Part shown: positions 16,301 to 25,422 of the stretch, in pieces | Layout: every line of letters starts with the position of its first letter | Position numbering within the stretch: the stretch's first letter is position 1 | DNA from: JAPYWM01 sp964489015 | Lineage (GTDB): Bacteria > Bacteroidota > Bacteroidia > SpSt-205 | Assembly: GCA_964489015.1 (NCBI GenBank) | Contig: CAZAXD010000006.1 | Location: 29,652 to 93,651 of the forward strand | Length of the DNA stretch: 64,000 nucleotides | Direction of reading: 5' to 3' | Notes under the pieces: model-generated | Databases searched by the model: none | What the model was told of the DNA's origin: nothing | Seen by the model: only the letters and a program-made list of their open reading frames with translations | Position numbers and translations under genes: made by a program

Positions 16301-17356
16301 TTACAAATTTGCAAGGGTCCACGCCATAGCGGCTATAAGGATAGCCGCCTTTCGCAGGCGAGCAGGCTCGATCTTCTCAACGTCGTCCCCGGTACCGTGG
16401 TAGTCCGGATGCAGACCGCCAAAGTAAAAGAGCGCTGGCACCCCTTTCCGGGCAAAGGCATAGTGATCGCTTCGATAAAAGAGCCTTTCGGGATGCTTGC
16501 GATCATCATAGCGGTAGTCAAAGGTCCATCCACAGCAGACGGCGTTGACAGCGTCTTGAATCGCTCGCAGGCGAGGAGTCGTGTACGCTGGGCCGATGAC
16601 ATACAGGTAATGACTGCCTGGCTCGTGCAGAGTGTCTGTTCGGCCTAGCATGTCTGCATTGAGCACGGCCACAATAGAGTCAATAGGCACTAGGTTATCT
16701 CGAACGAAGCGGAAGGCGCCTAATAAGCCCTTCTCCTCAGCCGCAGTATGAAAGAATACTATCGAGCGGCGCGGTGGCGGTAGGAGGCTCAGAAGTCGTG
16801 CAACTTCTATCAATACCGCCGTACCAGACCCATTGTCATCAGCCCCATTGTAAACCTCGCCGCGGCTATTAGTGCCTAGGTGGTCATAGTGCGCCGACAC
16901 AATGACATACTGCGCCGGATACACGGTGCCACGGCGCAGCGCCAGGACGTTCCAGGCTTCTAAGGTATCGTACTGGGGTAAAGTCGCTGACGGCGTGGAC
17001 TTTTTGGCTTTTTTGTTAGAGGGGGCTGGCGCAGAAGGCGGTTCTGGTCGCAAACGCCGTAAAGGGAAGGAATGGACGTAACCCCCTTCCAAAAGCGGCT
17101 GATGCCCCCACCGCAGGTGATGCGAGATGAGGTAAGTAGCGGCAACTTTTTCATATGGGGAGCCTGCCTCGCGCCCCTGCACCGCATCACTCGCCAAAAA
17201 AGCCAGGTGCGCCATGAGCTCGGCTTCTGAGACAAGGACATTCAGTCGCTGTAAGACAACGGTATCCAAGACAAGGCTATCAGGCGCTAGCCGGTCCAGC
17301 AGCAGCGATTGTGCTGCTAACCATCCACTCAAAAGGCTAAGGACACTCATTCGCAT
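16301..17356 (-). CDS. Secreted M28-family zinc aminopeptidase
   Basis: A 351-residue protein with an N-terminal signal (LSLLSGWLAAQ). Zinc ligands of family M28 are visible in order: His in SAHYDHLG, the bridging Asp in YNGADDNGSG, the Glu-Glu pair in HTAAEEKGLLG, Asp in LNADMLGR, and the final His in PDYHGTGDD. M28 enzymes remove N-terminal residues from peptides in the periplasm or outside the cell. A Lys/Pro-rich insertion (KKAKKSTPSATLP) near residue 115 probably lies in a loop. The gene overlaps rpiB by 20 bp on the same strand and is the second gene of that unit. Two ATGs, 17356 and 17350, are equally possible. Confidence 0.88.
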   Translation of the reverse strand: MRMSVLSLLSGWLAAQSLLLDRLAPDSLVLDTVVLQRLNVLVSEAELMAHLAFLASDAVQGREAGSPYEKVAATYLISHHLRWGHQPLLEGGYVHSFPLRRLRPEPPSAPAPSNKKAKKSTPSATLPQYDTLEAWNVLALRRGTVYPAQYVIVSAHYDHLGTNSRGEVYNGADDNGSGTAVLIEVARLLSLLPPPRRSIVFFHTAAEEKGLLGAFRFVRDNLVPIDSIVAVLNADMLGRTDTLHEPGSHYLYVIGPAYTTPRLRAIQDAVNAVCCGWTFDYRYDDRKHPERLFYRSDHYAFARKGVPALFYFGGLHPDYHGTGDDVEKIEPARLRKAAILIAAMAWTLANL

Positions 17357-17777
17357 AAGGCGGGTTTATTTGGCTAATGCGGCGCGCATGACGTCCTCCC
17401 TCAAAAGCGGTGCTCAGAAAGGCATCAACGATGGCTTCGGCTTGCTGCGGTGTCAGGAAACGACCGGGTAGGCACAGGACATTTGCGTCGTTATGGAGAC
17501 GGGCCAAGCGGGCTATTTCCACTTCCCAGGCTAAAGCCGCGCGAACCTGCGAATAGCGGTTGGCCGTCATGCATACCCCGTTCCCACTCCCACAAATCAG
17601 AATAGCCCGCTCAGACGGATCAAACTGCGCCATGAGCTTGTGCACCCATCCCGGGTAATCCGTAGACTCCTCAGAAAAAGGTCCCACGTCGATCACCTCA
17701 TAGCGATCTGCCAGATACGCAGCTAGATGCCGCTTGAGTGTAAACCCGGCATGATCGCCTGCCATCCATACACGCAT
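17337..17777 (-). CDS. rpiB: Ribose-5-phosphate isomerase B
   Basis: A 146-residue protein (E. coli RpiB is 149). It begins MRVWMAGDHAGFTLK, where D-H-A-G-F is the RpiB/LacAB signature. It also has GPFSEESTDYP, and the active-site cysteine segment is ILICGSGNGVCMTANR. It interconverts ribose 5-phosphate and ribulose 5-phosphate in the pentose phosphate pathway. I chose ATG 17777, 6 nt after an exact TACTTTTG box, over an upstream in-frame start that adds ten residues. It is divergent from clpB and heads a unit with the M28 peptidase. Confidence 0.92.
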   Translation of the reverse strand: MRVWMAGDHAGFTLKRHLAAYLADRYEVIDVGPFSEESTDYPGWVHKLMAQFDPSERAILICGSGNGVCMTANRYSQVRAALAWEVEIARLARLHNDANVLCLPGRFLTPQQAEAIVDAFLSTAFEGGRHARRISQINPPYANECP

Positions 17778-17783
17778 CTTGGC

Positions 17784-17791
17784 CAAAAGTA
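17784..17791 (-). promoter_or_regulatory. TAnnTTTG -7 box for rpiB
   Basis: Exact TACTTTTG on the minus strand, spacer GCCAAG, then ATG 17777. Confidence 0.6.
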
Positions 17792-17845
17792 CAAACAAAC
17801 CTGACACCCTTTGTAGCTGCTTCGGTTCTTGCTCATTTAGGCAGC

Positions 17846-20485
17846 ATGAAGTGGGAACAGTTTACCATCAAAGCGCGGGATGTCCTGCACGGGGCGCTGG
17901 AGATGGCCCAAGCCCAACAGCACCCTACCGTCGAAAATGGCCACCTTGTCTTAGCACTCCTCGAGAAGGAGGAGAGCGTCACACCATACCTCTTGCAAAA
18001 AGCAGGAGTCGCCCCGGCCTCGCTTAGACAGCAAGTCCAAGCCTGGCTTAGCCGACAGGCTAAGCTACAGGGGGGAAGTGGCACCCCCAACGTAGGGCCA
18101 ACCTTACAGGAGACCCTTCAGCGAGCGCTCCAGCACGCTAGCAGGCTTAAGGACCAGTACGTGAGTACTGACCACTTATGGCTTGCCCTCGTAGAAGCCA
18201 AAGATGATATAGGCCACCTCCTGCGTCAGCAAGGTCTCCCCAAAGACGTGCTAGAAAAAGCCATTGAGGCTCTGCGCGGCGGCCAATCTATCAAAGACCC
18301 CCACGCCGAAGAGAAATTGAATGCGCTCAGCAAATACGCCATGGACCTCACGGCTTTAGCTCGGCAAGGCAAGCTAGACCCCGTCATCGGCCGCGATGAA
18401 GAAATTCGTCGCACCCTACAGATCCTAGCGCGACGGACCAAAAACAATCCTGTCCTGATCGGCCAGCCGGGTGTCGGCAAAACGGCTATCGTGGAAGGCA
18501 TTGCCCAGCGCATCGCCGCCGGTGATGTCCCGGAAACCCTCAAAAATAAACGCATCTTAGCCTTGGACATGGCTGCGCTCCTGGCCGGCGCCATGTACCG
18601 CGGTCAATTTGAAGAGCGGCTCAAGGCCGTCGTCCAAGAAGCCATTCAGTCACAAGGCGAGCTGATCCTTTTCATCGACGAGCTTCATAACCTCGTCGGC
18701 GCCGGCAAAGCCGAAGGCGCCATGGACGCCGGCAATATCCTCAAGCCCGCCTTGGCCCGGGGCGAGCTCCGCGTGATCGGCGCCACCACCCTCGACGAAT
18801 ACCAGAAGTATATCGAAAAAGACAAAGCCCTGGAACGGCGCTTTCAGACTGTATACGTAGACGAACCCTCCGTCGAAGAGACCGTTTCTATCCTCCGAGG
18901 TCTCAAGGAGCGGTATGAGATCCACCACGGGATACGCATCACCGACGAGGCTATCGTGGCCGCAGTTGAACTTTCGCATCGGTATATTAGCGACCGCTTT
19001 TTGCCAGACAAGGCCATCGACCTCATCGACGAAGCAGCGGCGCGCTTGCGGCTGGCTTTAGACTCGCTGCCAGAACCCCTAGACGAGCTAGAGCGGAAGA
19101 TCCGCCAGCTCGAGATCGAGCGAGAAGCGCTCAAAATCGAAAAAAACGAAGCTAAGGTAGCCGAGCACAGCCGACAGCTCGAGGAGCTTTACGAAAAGCG
19201 AAAACAGCTTCGAGCCCAGTGGGAGACCGAAAAGCAACTGATTCAGCAGATTCGTAGCCTGCAGGAGGAGCTAGAGTCGCTTCGTATATCAGCGGAGCAG
19301 GCCGAACGCCTGACGGACTGGGGCAAAGCAGCCGAACTGCGTTACGGCCAAATGCCAGCCGTCGAGAAGCAAATCGCCGAGCTCAAAAGCCAGCTGGAGG
19401 AGCTTTCTCAAAAAGGACTTCGGCTTTTGCGCGAGGAGGTCACGGCCGAGGACATCGCCGCCATCGTGAGCCGCTGGACGGGCATCCCTGTCTCACGCAT
19501 GCTAAAGGCCGAAAAGGAGAAGCTTTTGCAGCTCGAGTCTATCCTGCACGAACGGGTCGTGGGTCAAGAGGAGGCCGTACGAGCGGTCGCTCATGCCATC
19601 CGTCGGAGCCGGGCCGGCATCCAGGACCCCAATCGACCCATTGGTTCTTTCCTTTTTATCGGGCCTACCGGCGTCGGTAAGACCGAGCTAGCTAAAGCAC
19701 TCGCCGAAGCGATCTTCAACACCGAGCAGGCCATGGTTCGCATCGACATGTCTGAGTATCAGGAAAAGCACAGCATTAGCCGACTGATTGGAGCACCGCC
19801 CGGTTACGTGGGCTATGAGGAAGGGGGACAGCTCACCGAGGCAGTCCGCCGACGTCCCTACAGCGTCATTCTGCTAGACGAAATCGAAAAAGCGCATCCG
19901 GATGTCTTTAATATTCTCCTGCAGGTCTTGGACGATGGTCGCCTCACGGATGGCCAGGGCCGTACCGTCAACTTCAAGAACACCATCTTAATCATGACCT
20001 CCAATATTGGCGCCCATCTGATCATGGAGCGCCTCGCCGACTACCGCGGCCAGGACAAGCCCGCCCTTTTGGCTTCACTCCGGGAAGAAATCCTGATACT
20101 TCTCAAGCAGGCCTTTCGGCCAGAATTTCTAAACCGAATCGATGAGATTGTACTCTTTGAGCCGCTTTCTGAGGAGATGGTGGGGAGCATCGTAGAATTG
20201 CAACTGCGACAAGTCCAGCAGCGCTTAGCAGCGCAGCATGTACACCTGCAATGGGAACCTGAGCTCATCACCCTCTTAGCGAATCTAGGCTATGATGTGC
20301 AGTTTGGGGCGCGTCCCCTGCGTCGGCTCATCCAAAACCTGGTGCTTAACCCCCTAGCGGAGAAACTACTAAGCGGTGAAATTGAGCCCGGCCTTACTGT
20401 CATGCTGCGGGCTTTTGATGAGCGGATCTATTTTGAACTGATTACGGCGGCTACTGCTTCACAAAAGATGTCATATAATCCTTGA
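17846..20485 (+). CDS. clpB: ATP-dependent chaperone ClpB (Hsp100 disaggregase)
   Basis: An 879-residue ClpB. The order is a Clp_N domain with two repeats (1-145), AAA1 with Walker A GQPGVGKT (about residue 207) and LFIDELHNLVGAGKAEGAMD, and a long middle coiled coil (about 410-530). AAA2 follows with GPTGVGKT (about 605) and VILLDEIEKAHPDVFN, then the D2-small domain. The coiled coil separates ClpB from ClpA/ClpC. It rescues aggregated proteins with DnaK in the cytoplasm. The start MKWEQFTIKAR at 17846 is canonical. Only a two-mismatch version of the promoter box (TCATTTAG) is near the ATG, so this stress gene may use another sigma factor or an upstream promoter; that is inference. Confidence 0.96.
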   Translation: MKWEQFTIKARDVLHGALEMAQAQQHPTVENGHLVLALLEKEESVTPYLLQKAGVAPASLRQQVQAWLSRQAKLQGGSGTPNVGPTLQETLQRALQHASRLKDQYVSTDHLWLALVEAKDDIGHLLRQQGLPKDVLEKAIEALRGGQSIKDPHAEEKLNALSKYAMDLTALARQGKLDPVIGRDEEIRRTLQILARRTKNNPVLIGQPGVGKTAIVEGIAQRIAAGDVPETLKNKRILALDMAALLAGAMYRGQFEERLKAVVQEAIQSQGELILFIDELHNLVGAGKAEGAMDAGNILKPALARGELRVIGATTLDEYQKYIEKDKALERRFQTVYVDEPSVEETVSILRGLKERYEIHHGIRITDEAIVAAVELSHRYISDRFLPDKAIDLIDEAAARLRLALDSLPEPLDELERKIRQLEIEREALKIEKNEAKVAEHSRQLEELYEKRKQLRAQWETEKQLIQQIRSLQEELESLRISAEQAERLTDWGKAAELRYGQMPAVEKQIAELKSQLEELSQKGLRLLREEVTAEDIAAIVSRWTGIPVSRMLKAEKEKLLQLESILHERVVGQEEAVRAVAHAIRRSRAGIQDPNRPIGSFLFIGPTGVGKTELAKALAEAIFNTEQAMVRIDMSEYQEKHSISRLIGAPPGYVGYEEGGQLTEAVRRRPYSVILLDEIEKAHPDVFNILLQVLDDGRLTDGQGRTVNFKNTILIMTSNIGAHLIMERLADYRGQDKPALLASLREEILILLKQAFRPEFLNRIDEIVLFEPLSEEMVGSIVELQLRQVQQRLAAQHVHLQWEPELITLLANLGYDVQFGARPLRRLIQNLVLNPLAEKLLSGEIEPGLTVMLRAFDERIYFELITAATASQKMSYNP

Positions 20486-20503
20486 AGATAGCCGTACAAG
20501 GCG

Positions 20504-20511
20504 TAGATTTG
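20504..20511 (+). promoter_or_regulatory. TAnnTTTG -7 box with -33 TTG for recR
   Basis: Exact TAGATTTG, spacer CAGA, then GTG 20516. A TTG at 20482-20484 lies 19 nt upstream, matching the Bacteroidota -33/-7 spacing and overlapping the end of clpB. Confidence 0.65.
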
Positions 20512-20515
20512 CAGA

Positions 20516-21130
20516 GTGGAGCAGCGGTTTTTACCGGGGCCGATAGAGGTCTTGCGCGCGGGCCTACAGCAATTGCCGGGCATAGGCCCGCGCAGTGCTC
20601 TTCGGCTTATCCAGTTTCTTATGCGACACCCCACTGAGCGGAAATCCCTCTTGGAGGCGTTAAGAGCCGTTGACAAGCACGTAGATACTTGTCCGGAATG
20701 CGGCTTCTGGAAAGTGCAAGTGGCGCCCGTCTGTCCCCTCTGTAGCGATCCCAGTCGCGAAGAGCGCGTGCTTTGTGTGGTGCGTGACGTGAATGACATT
20801 CTAGCTATCGAAAAAAGCCAGGCCTTCCGGGGCCACTATCATGTTTTAGGGGGCGTTTTAGACCCATTAGCCGGCGTTTTGGAAAAGGACCTTCGGCTCG
20901 ATCCGCTCTGGAGGCGCCTGCGCAGTGGCACCTATCAGGAGGTGATCTTGGCCCTTGGCACCAGCCCCGAAGCCGAAACGACAGCCTACTACCTCGCCCA
21001 AGCCTTAGCTGATTGGTCAGGTAAGGTCACCCGCTTTGCCAGTGGAATCCCCTTCGGCACAGATCTCGAGTACGTCGATGTATTAACTTTGGCCCGAGCT
21101 GTTCGTGAACGCCAATCCTTTCATACATGA
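20516..21130 (+). CDS. recR: Recombination protein RecR
   Basis: A 204-residue protein of the usual RecR length. It has an N-terminal helix-hairpin-helix (LQQLPGIGPRSALRL), a C4 zinc finger (CPECGFWKVQVAPVCPLC), and a Toprim domain with LCVVRDVNDILAIEKS and HVLGGVLDPL. With RecO and RecF it loads RecA at gaps and ends in cytoplasmic DNA repair. The GTG start follows a TAGATTTG box by 4 nt. Its ATGA overlap with the downstream glycosyltransferase couples it to an unrelated surface-glycan run, which may mean that run depends partly on the recR promoter. Confidence 0.95.
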   Translation: MEQRFLPGPIEVLRAGLQQLPGIGPRSALRLIQFLMRHPTERKSLLEALRAVDKHVDTCPECGFWKVQVAPVCPLCSDPSREERVLCVVRDVNDILAIEKSQAFRGHYHVLGGVLDPLAGVLEKDLRLDPLWRRLRSGTYQEVILALGTSPEAETTAYYLAQALADWSGKVTRFASGIPFGTDLEYVDVLTLARAVRERQSFHT

Positions 21131-22923
21131 GAGAGCCGCTCTTCTCCGTCATCATTGTTAATCGCAACACCAAGTACCTCCTCTACCAGTGTCTGTGCTC
21201 CGTGGAGAAGGGCCTCAGTGACCTCCCAGCTGAGATCTGGGTCGTAGACAATGCCTCTACAGACGGCTCACTTGACATGTTACGTCTTCACTTCCCCACC
21301 GTCCACCTCATCGCAAACTCTGTAAATATTGGCTACACCAAAGCCAATAATCAGGCTATCCGTCAGGCCAAGGGGCAGTACCTGCTTCTACTTAATACCG
21401 ATATCATTTTAGAAGAGGGGACTTTCCAAACGCTTCTAGACTTTTTTCGCACGCATCCGGATGCTGGCGCGGTAGGGCCCAAAATCCTACAACCTAATGG
21501 TCGGTTTTCGGTCGACTCAAGGCGGGACCTCCCCTCCGCTTGGAATATCTTTACCAAGATCACGGGGCTATACAAGTTTCGACCCGGAAGTCGCTTTTGG
21601 GGATCTTACCACCTGACCTATTTATCACCCGAAGAGACTACAGCAGTTCCTGTACTGCTAGGCGCTTTTATGTGCATCCCCAGGAAGGTCCTAGAAGAGG
21701 TAGGAGACTTAGATGAGCGTTTTTTCATGTATGCCGAGGATATCGACATATGCTACCGCATAAGCAAGGCCGGCTACAAAAATTACTATGTGCCCGAGCT
21801 ACGAACGATTCACTACAAAGGGGAAACTACCCGGCTGCATTCCCTCCTAGCCCTTGTTAATTTTTATAAGTCGGCTATCCAGTACGTTCAGAAATATTAT
21901 CGAGGCGGGCTTCTTTATTTAGTAGGGCTTCTTTACCAATTTGGCTTAGTATTCGTGGGGCTGCTTTCCCTGCTCAAGCACCTTTTAGGACGAATCAAGC
22001 TCCCCTTGTTGGATGGCCTACTAGTGTGGGGCGGTCTGCAGCTAACGAAGTGGATAGGTGGGATTGCTTTCCCGCATACAGGGCTCTATGCGCTGGGGCA
22101 GGTGCTTATGCACGGTCTGCTGGGCAATTATCGTGCTCCTTATAGTCTGAAGCGGCTAGGTAGTGCTGCTGCGCTTACCGGCCTGCTCGGTGGCTTGCTA
22201 AGCTATTATTACATTCAAAGCGCAACCGATCCTAAGCCCTACCTGCTAGCGGTATTAGGCAGCTTCAGCCTTAGCACCTTAGTGCGGATAGCCCTAAATG
22301 GATTGCAGCAAGGTCACTGGGGTTTGGGGCTCCCTGCTCCTAAGCGTACGCTCATCCTTGCGGCACCTGAGCAGTTTGCGCGTCTACGGACTCTCTTCCA
22401 AGCCATTCGCTACCCCATGAACCTGGTTGGCTTTATCAGTCCCACCCCCCATTCAGAAGCCATCGGTACGATCGAAGAGCTAGACGTTCTCATCCCGCGC
22501 ACCAGAGCTCAGGAACTCATTTTTTGTAACACTAGCATCCCTTATTACATCATGATGAGCGTGATGACGAGGCACGCCTCCCCTAAGCTTAGCTTCAAAA
22601 TGATACCGCCCGGCGCTGAGTTTGTCGTAGGGCCTCGTGGTAGCTGGACTGGCTACCTACCGAAAAGCCCTACGCCTCAAAAGCGTGCCATTGAGCTCGT
22701 CTCGGCATTGTTTCTGATGATAGTGTACCCCGTTACCTTTTGGCTGTATCAAGAGCCCTGGGGAAGCTTCAAGCATTGGTACAACACCTGTCTGCAAGCC
22801 TTCTCTTGGAAAGATAGCCGCCCCCTATCCAATAAGCCCAAGCTAACGAGCCTCGACAACTCACTTGTCAAAGATTACCCGCAGCCGCTCACTGAGAAGC
22901 GCAGAACTTCCCTTGAGGTATAG
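21127..22923 (+). CDS. Membrane-associated family 2 glycosyltransferase with C-terminal nucleotide-binding-like region
   Basis: A 598-residue protein. Residues 1-280 are a GT-A domain of GT2: VIIVNRNTKYLL, DNASTDGSLD, the DxD-like NTDIIL, and FFMYAEDIDICYR, as in rhamnosyltransferases. Several hydrophobic segments follow (about 255-385). The C-terminal part begins KRTLILAAPEQFARL, which resembles the CoA-binding-like/Rossmann domain of polyprenyl glycosylphosphotransferases, and ends with one more hydrophobic stretch (ALFLMIVYPVTFWLY). Large fused GT2 proteins of this build are common in Bacteroidota. It probably adds a sugar to a lipid-linked surface glycan at the inner membrane; donor and acceptor are unknown. 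It starts 4 nt inside recR. Confidence 0.8.
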   Translation: MREPLFSVIIVNRNTKYLLYQCLCSVEKGLSDLPAEIWVVDNASTDGSLDMLRLHFPTVHLIANSVNIGYTKANNQAIRQAKGQYLLLLNTDIILEEGTFQTLLDFFRTHPDAGAVGPKILQPNGRFSVDSRRDLPSAWNIFTKITGLYKFRPGSRFWGSYHLTYLSPEETTAVPVLLGAFMCIPRKVLEEVGDLDERFFMYAEDIDICYRISKAGYKNYYVPELRTIHYKGETTRLHSLLALVNFYKSAIQYVQKYYRGGLLYLVGLLYQFGLVFVGLLSLLKHLLGRIKLPLLDGLLVWGGLQLTKWIGGIAFPHTGLYALGQVLMHGLLGNYRAPYSLKRLGSAAALTGLLGGLLSYYYIQSATDPKPYLLAVLGSFSLSTLVRIALNGLQQGHWGLGLPAPKRTLILAAPEQFARLRTLFQAIRYPMNLVGFISPTPHSEAIGTIEELDVLIPRTRAQELIFCNTSIPYYIMMSVMTRHASPKLSFKMIPPGAEFVVGPRGSWTGYLPKSPTPQKRAIELVSALFLMIVYPVTFWLYQEPWGSFKHWYNTCLQAFSWKDSRPLSNKPKLTSLDNSLVKDYPQPLTEKRRTSLEV

Positions 22924-23668
22924 AGCCCTGCTAAGTATTTGTTTCGTAGGAAGTTGTTTAGCGCCCAAGCCTCCCACCGTTCCTATCGGATGGCATCTTA
23001 CGCTTACGGCTGAAAGCGTACCTGCCTGGTCTGAGACCTGCTTAGAACGGTGCCGTGCCCTGCCACACGGGGCCCTCTCACTCGTTCTACGACGAGATCC
23101 TATCGAAAACGCGCCTGAATGGGTATCGGGTCACCGCATGGCCTTAGCTGTTGCCTTGGAGACCTTAGAACCGCAAACCCTTATCATAGAAGCGCCGCGC
23201 GCAGACACCGCGTTTTATCCAAGCCGAGATGCGGCCTTCTGGCACGAAGCTTTGCAGCGGTGGGTCTTGACCGAACTTCTCCCTTTCCTATCCACTTATC
23301 CTACGATTGAGCGGGTAGCATGGGGACGTGGTTTTGAGGCATTGCCGGATTCTTTTTGGGTCATCACCCTCCGCATCGCCCGCAAGGCAGCGCCCGCCCT
23401 TCATTGGGGTATTAGCTTAAAAGCCCCACAACTGGCCCCCGCTCAGTCGATCTGGGACTTCATAGGCCTCGACGCTTCTGAGTCTACAGAACCCCCTAGC
23501 CCCGCCTGGGTCGCCTTACACAAACCGCTTTACCTTTTCTATCCACCCTCGGGGATCTATGAACCTGATACCCTCCAGCAGCTTCTCAAAGCCTGGAATA
23601 TCCCCCTTGAGGCTGCTTTTTTATACACCAATCAGACCATACCAAGCTTATGTCAAAAAAGCTCTTAG
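22913..23668 (+). CDS. Predicted lipoprotein, possibly glycoside-hydrolase-like TIM barrel
   Basis: A 251-residue protein if it starts at TTG 22913, inside the end of the glycosyltransferase gene. That start gives MRYRALLSICFVGSC, a compact lipoprotein signal with a lipobox ending at Cys15; an earlier TTG at 22865 adds 16 charged residues and is less likely. The mature part has alternating strands and helices, including PTIERVAWGRGFEALP and a strand ending WDFIGLDASES. The DFIGLDA segment recalls family GH113-like (beta-mannanase-type) TIM barrels of Bacteroidota; this is weak and from memory. Its place between two glycosyltransferases suggests a glycan role. It overlaps the next gene by 19 bp. 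Confidence 0.55.
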   Translation: MRYRALLSICFVGSCLAPKPPTVPIGWHLTLTAESVPAWSETCLERCRALPHGALSLVLRRDPIENAPEWVSGHRMALAVALETLEPQTLIIEAPRADTAFYPSRDAAFWHEALQRWVLTELLPFLSTYPTIERVAWGRGFEALPDSFWVITLRIARKAAPALHWGISLKAPQLAPAQSIWDFIGLDASESTEPPSPAWVALHKPLYLFYPPSGIYEPDTLQQLLKAWNIPLEAAFLYTNQTIPSLCQKSS

Positions 23669-24633
23669 TCATTCGCCTTAGTAGCATGGGTGATATTTTA
23701 CTTACTACACCTATCTTGGAGAAACTACGGAGTATTCAACCGAATACCGAGATACATTACCTAACCCGCTCAGCGTATAAAGACCTCCTAGCTCACCATC
23801 CCGGGCTGACGGCTGTCCATACGTGGCCCCCCTCTGAAGCGGTGCTTAGTGCCCACTGGGATGCTGTCCTGGACTTACAGAAAAACCTCCGCACGGCTAA
23901 GCTCAGACGCCGGCTTAGATACGAGAGGTGGCATACCTTCCCGAAAGAGAATTTACGCAAGTGGCTTTATGTCCGTCTGAAGCGCCCAAGACGTATTGCG
24001 CATGTCGTTATGCGCTATGGGGAGGTTCTGCGCCCCTGGGGCGTGGCGCCTACAGCGCTAGGCCCTCTTCGCTTTTACATACCGCCGGCCGTTCAGGAAG
24101 CGGTTCGGCAGGAGTTATTGGCCATACACCCGGGTCCGTGGGTGGCTGTCGGCCTTGGCGGCACCTACGAAACGAAAAAATGGCCTAGCCTTTACCATGC
24201 TTATGTCTTAGAGCGGCTAGAGTGGCCTGCTATTCTCTTAGGCGGTTCAGCAGAACAGTCAGCGGCGGAGTTGATCGCGCAGCGGGTATCAGTGCCTGTC
24301 GTGCTTGGAGCGGGTCGCTACACCTTGCTGGAGAGCGGCGCGGCTATCGCCGCCGCCCAGCTGGTTATCAGCCATGATACGGGTACTGCGCATATGGCTG
24401 CCGCTTTTCAAAAGCCCATCGTGCTTCTCTGGGGCAATACAACGCCTCATTTTGGCATGGCACCTTGGCAAACGCCTACTCTCCATTTAGAGGTACCGGG
24501 CTTGGGATGTCGGCCCTGCTCCAAGCTAGGCTTCAATCGGTGCCCCAAAGGACACCACAACTGCATGCGTGCGCTGACGCCAGACTGGGTTTGGCAAAAA
24601 CTACAAGATTTTTTACGGGAAACGGCCATTTAG
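23650..24633 (+). CDS. Family 9 glycosyltransferase (heptosyltransferase-like)
   Basis: A 327-residue GT9 protein beginning KKLLVIRLSSMGDILLTTP, the family's N-terminal signature. The nucleotide-sugar binding half contains AVGLGGTYETKKWP, LLGGSAEQSAAELI and SHDTGTAHMAAAF, and a Cys-rich tail (GLGCRPCSKLG) is typical of GT9. The family transfers heptose from ADP-heptose to lipid A-core in the cytoplasm at the inner membrane; many Bacteroidota members are annotated heptosyltransferase-like without proof of donor. It is the last gene of the run starting at recR and its 3' end overlaps the convergent phosphatase gene by 21 bp. Confidence 0.87.
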   Translation: MSKKLLVIRLSSMGDILLTTPILEKLRSIQPNTEIHYLTRSAYKDLLAHHPGLTAVHTWPPSEAVLSAHWDAVLDLQKNLRTAKLRRRLRYERWHTFPKENLRKWLYVRLKRPRRIAHVVMRYGEVLRPWGVAPTALGPLRFYIPPAVQEAVRQELLAIHPGPWVAVGLGGTYETKKWPSLYHAYVLERLEWPAILLGGSAEQSAAELIAQRVSVPVVLGAGRYTLLESGAAIAAAQLVISHDTGTAHMAAAFQKPIVLLWGNTTPHFGMAPWQTPTLHLEVPGLGCRPCSKLGFNRCPKGHHNCMRALTPDWVWQKLQDFLRETAI

Positions 24634-25422
24634 CCCGTGCGCTTCCAACACGCGCTTGATAGCCTCATGCGCCCAAGCCCCCCCAGCCAAGATGCTATTC
24701 CCAAAGAGGAAATGAGATTCACCATGAAAATCGGTCACGATCCCGCCAGCCTCTTGAACTAGCAGACTACCTGCTGCTACGTCCCATGGATTTAGATCCA
24801 TTTCAAAGAAAACATCCAGTCGTCCCGCCGCAGTATAGGCTAAGTCTAGGGCGGCAGAGCCTAGGCGCCTCAGGCCGCCAAACCGCCGCATAATTTCACT
24901 TAGCGCAGCAAAATAGCGCTCTGCCCGCTCCGGGTCCCGATACATAAAGCCCGTCACAACCAGAAGCTTATCAGGGTCTGCTGTAGCGCTAACCTGCAAG
25001 CGCTCCTCGCCAAGGTAAGCGCCCTGGCCCCGTACCGCCCAAAAAAGCTCATCTTGAGGCACCGCATACACGACGCCCAGGACGGGCTCCCGCTCCTGCA
25101 GCAAGGCTACACTAATCCCAAAAAAGGGAATGCCGTGTACAAAATTCTTGGTACCATCCAGTGGATCTATGACCCAAAGTAGTGGCTTATCACTAGCGAT
25201 AGCCCCTTCTTCTTCTAGAATAAAGCCAGCCTCAGGTAGGAGCTTGGCACATCCCTCCTGAAGCATGGCTTCTGCCGTTCGATCCACATACGAGACCGGA
25301 TCTCGGGCCGTTTTGTATTCGGCTTCCTGCCGAGAAAAGTGCTTGGACTCCATACGCAGGTACGTCCCTACCTGACGAACTAGACCTTGCAACGCCGACA
25401 ACGATACCACTGACTTATCCAT
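24613..25422 (-). CDS. Inositol monophosphatase family protein (SuhB-like)
   Basis: A 269-residue protein with the lithium-sensitive phosphatase motifs: the first metal-site Glu in LEEEGA, WVIDPLDGTKNFVHG for the two-Asp site, and NPWDVAAGSLLVQEAGG for the C-terminal site. It dephosphorylates inositol 1-phosphate or a related sugar phosphate; in bacteria this family includes SuhB and nucleotide phosphatases, and sequence alone does not separate them here. I chose ATG 25422 (MDKSVVSLSALQ), which lies inside the end of lnt (43-bp overlap). It is the last gene of the minus-strand unit 28149-24613. Confidence 0.85.
   Translation of the reverse strand: MDKSVVSLSALQGLVRQVGTYLRMESKHFSRQEAEYKTARDPVSYVDRTAEAMLQEGCAKLLPEAGFILEEEGAIASDKPLLWVIDPLDGTKNFVHGIPFFGISVALLQEREPVLGVVYAVPQDELFWAVRGQGAYLGEERLQVSATADPDKLLVVTGFMYRDPERAERYFAALSEIMRRFGGLRRLGSAALDLAYTAAGRLDVFFEMDLNPWDVAAGSLLVQEAGGIVTDFHGESHFLFGNSILAGGAWAHEAIKRVLEAHGLNGRFP

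Noticed and set aside
18300..19400. Long minus-strand frames inside clpB
   Set aside because: They are antisense shadows of a strongly conserved coding gene, caused by its codon bias.
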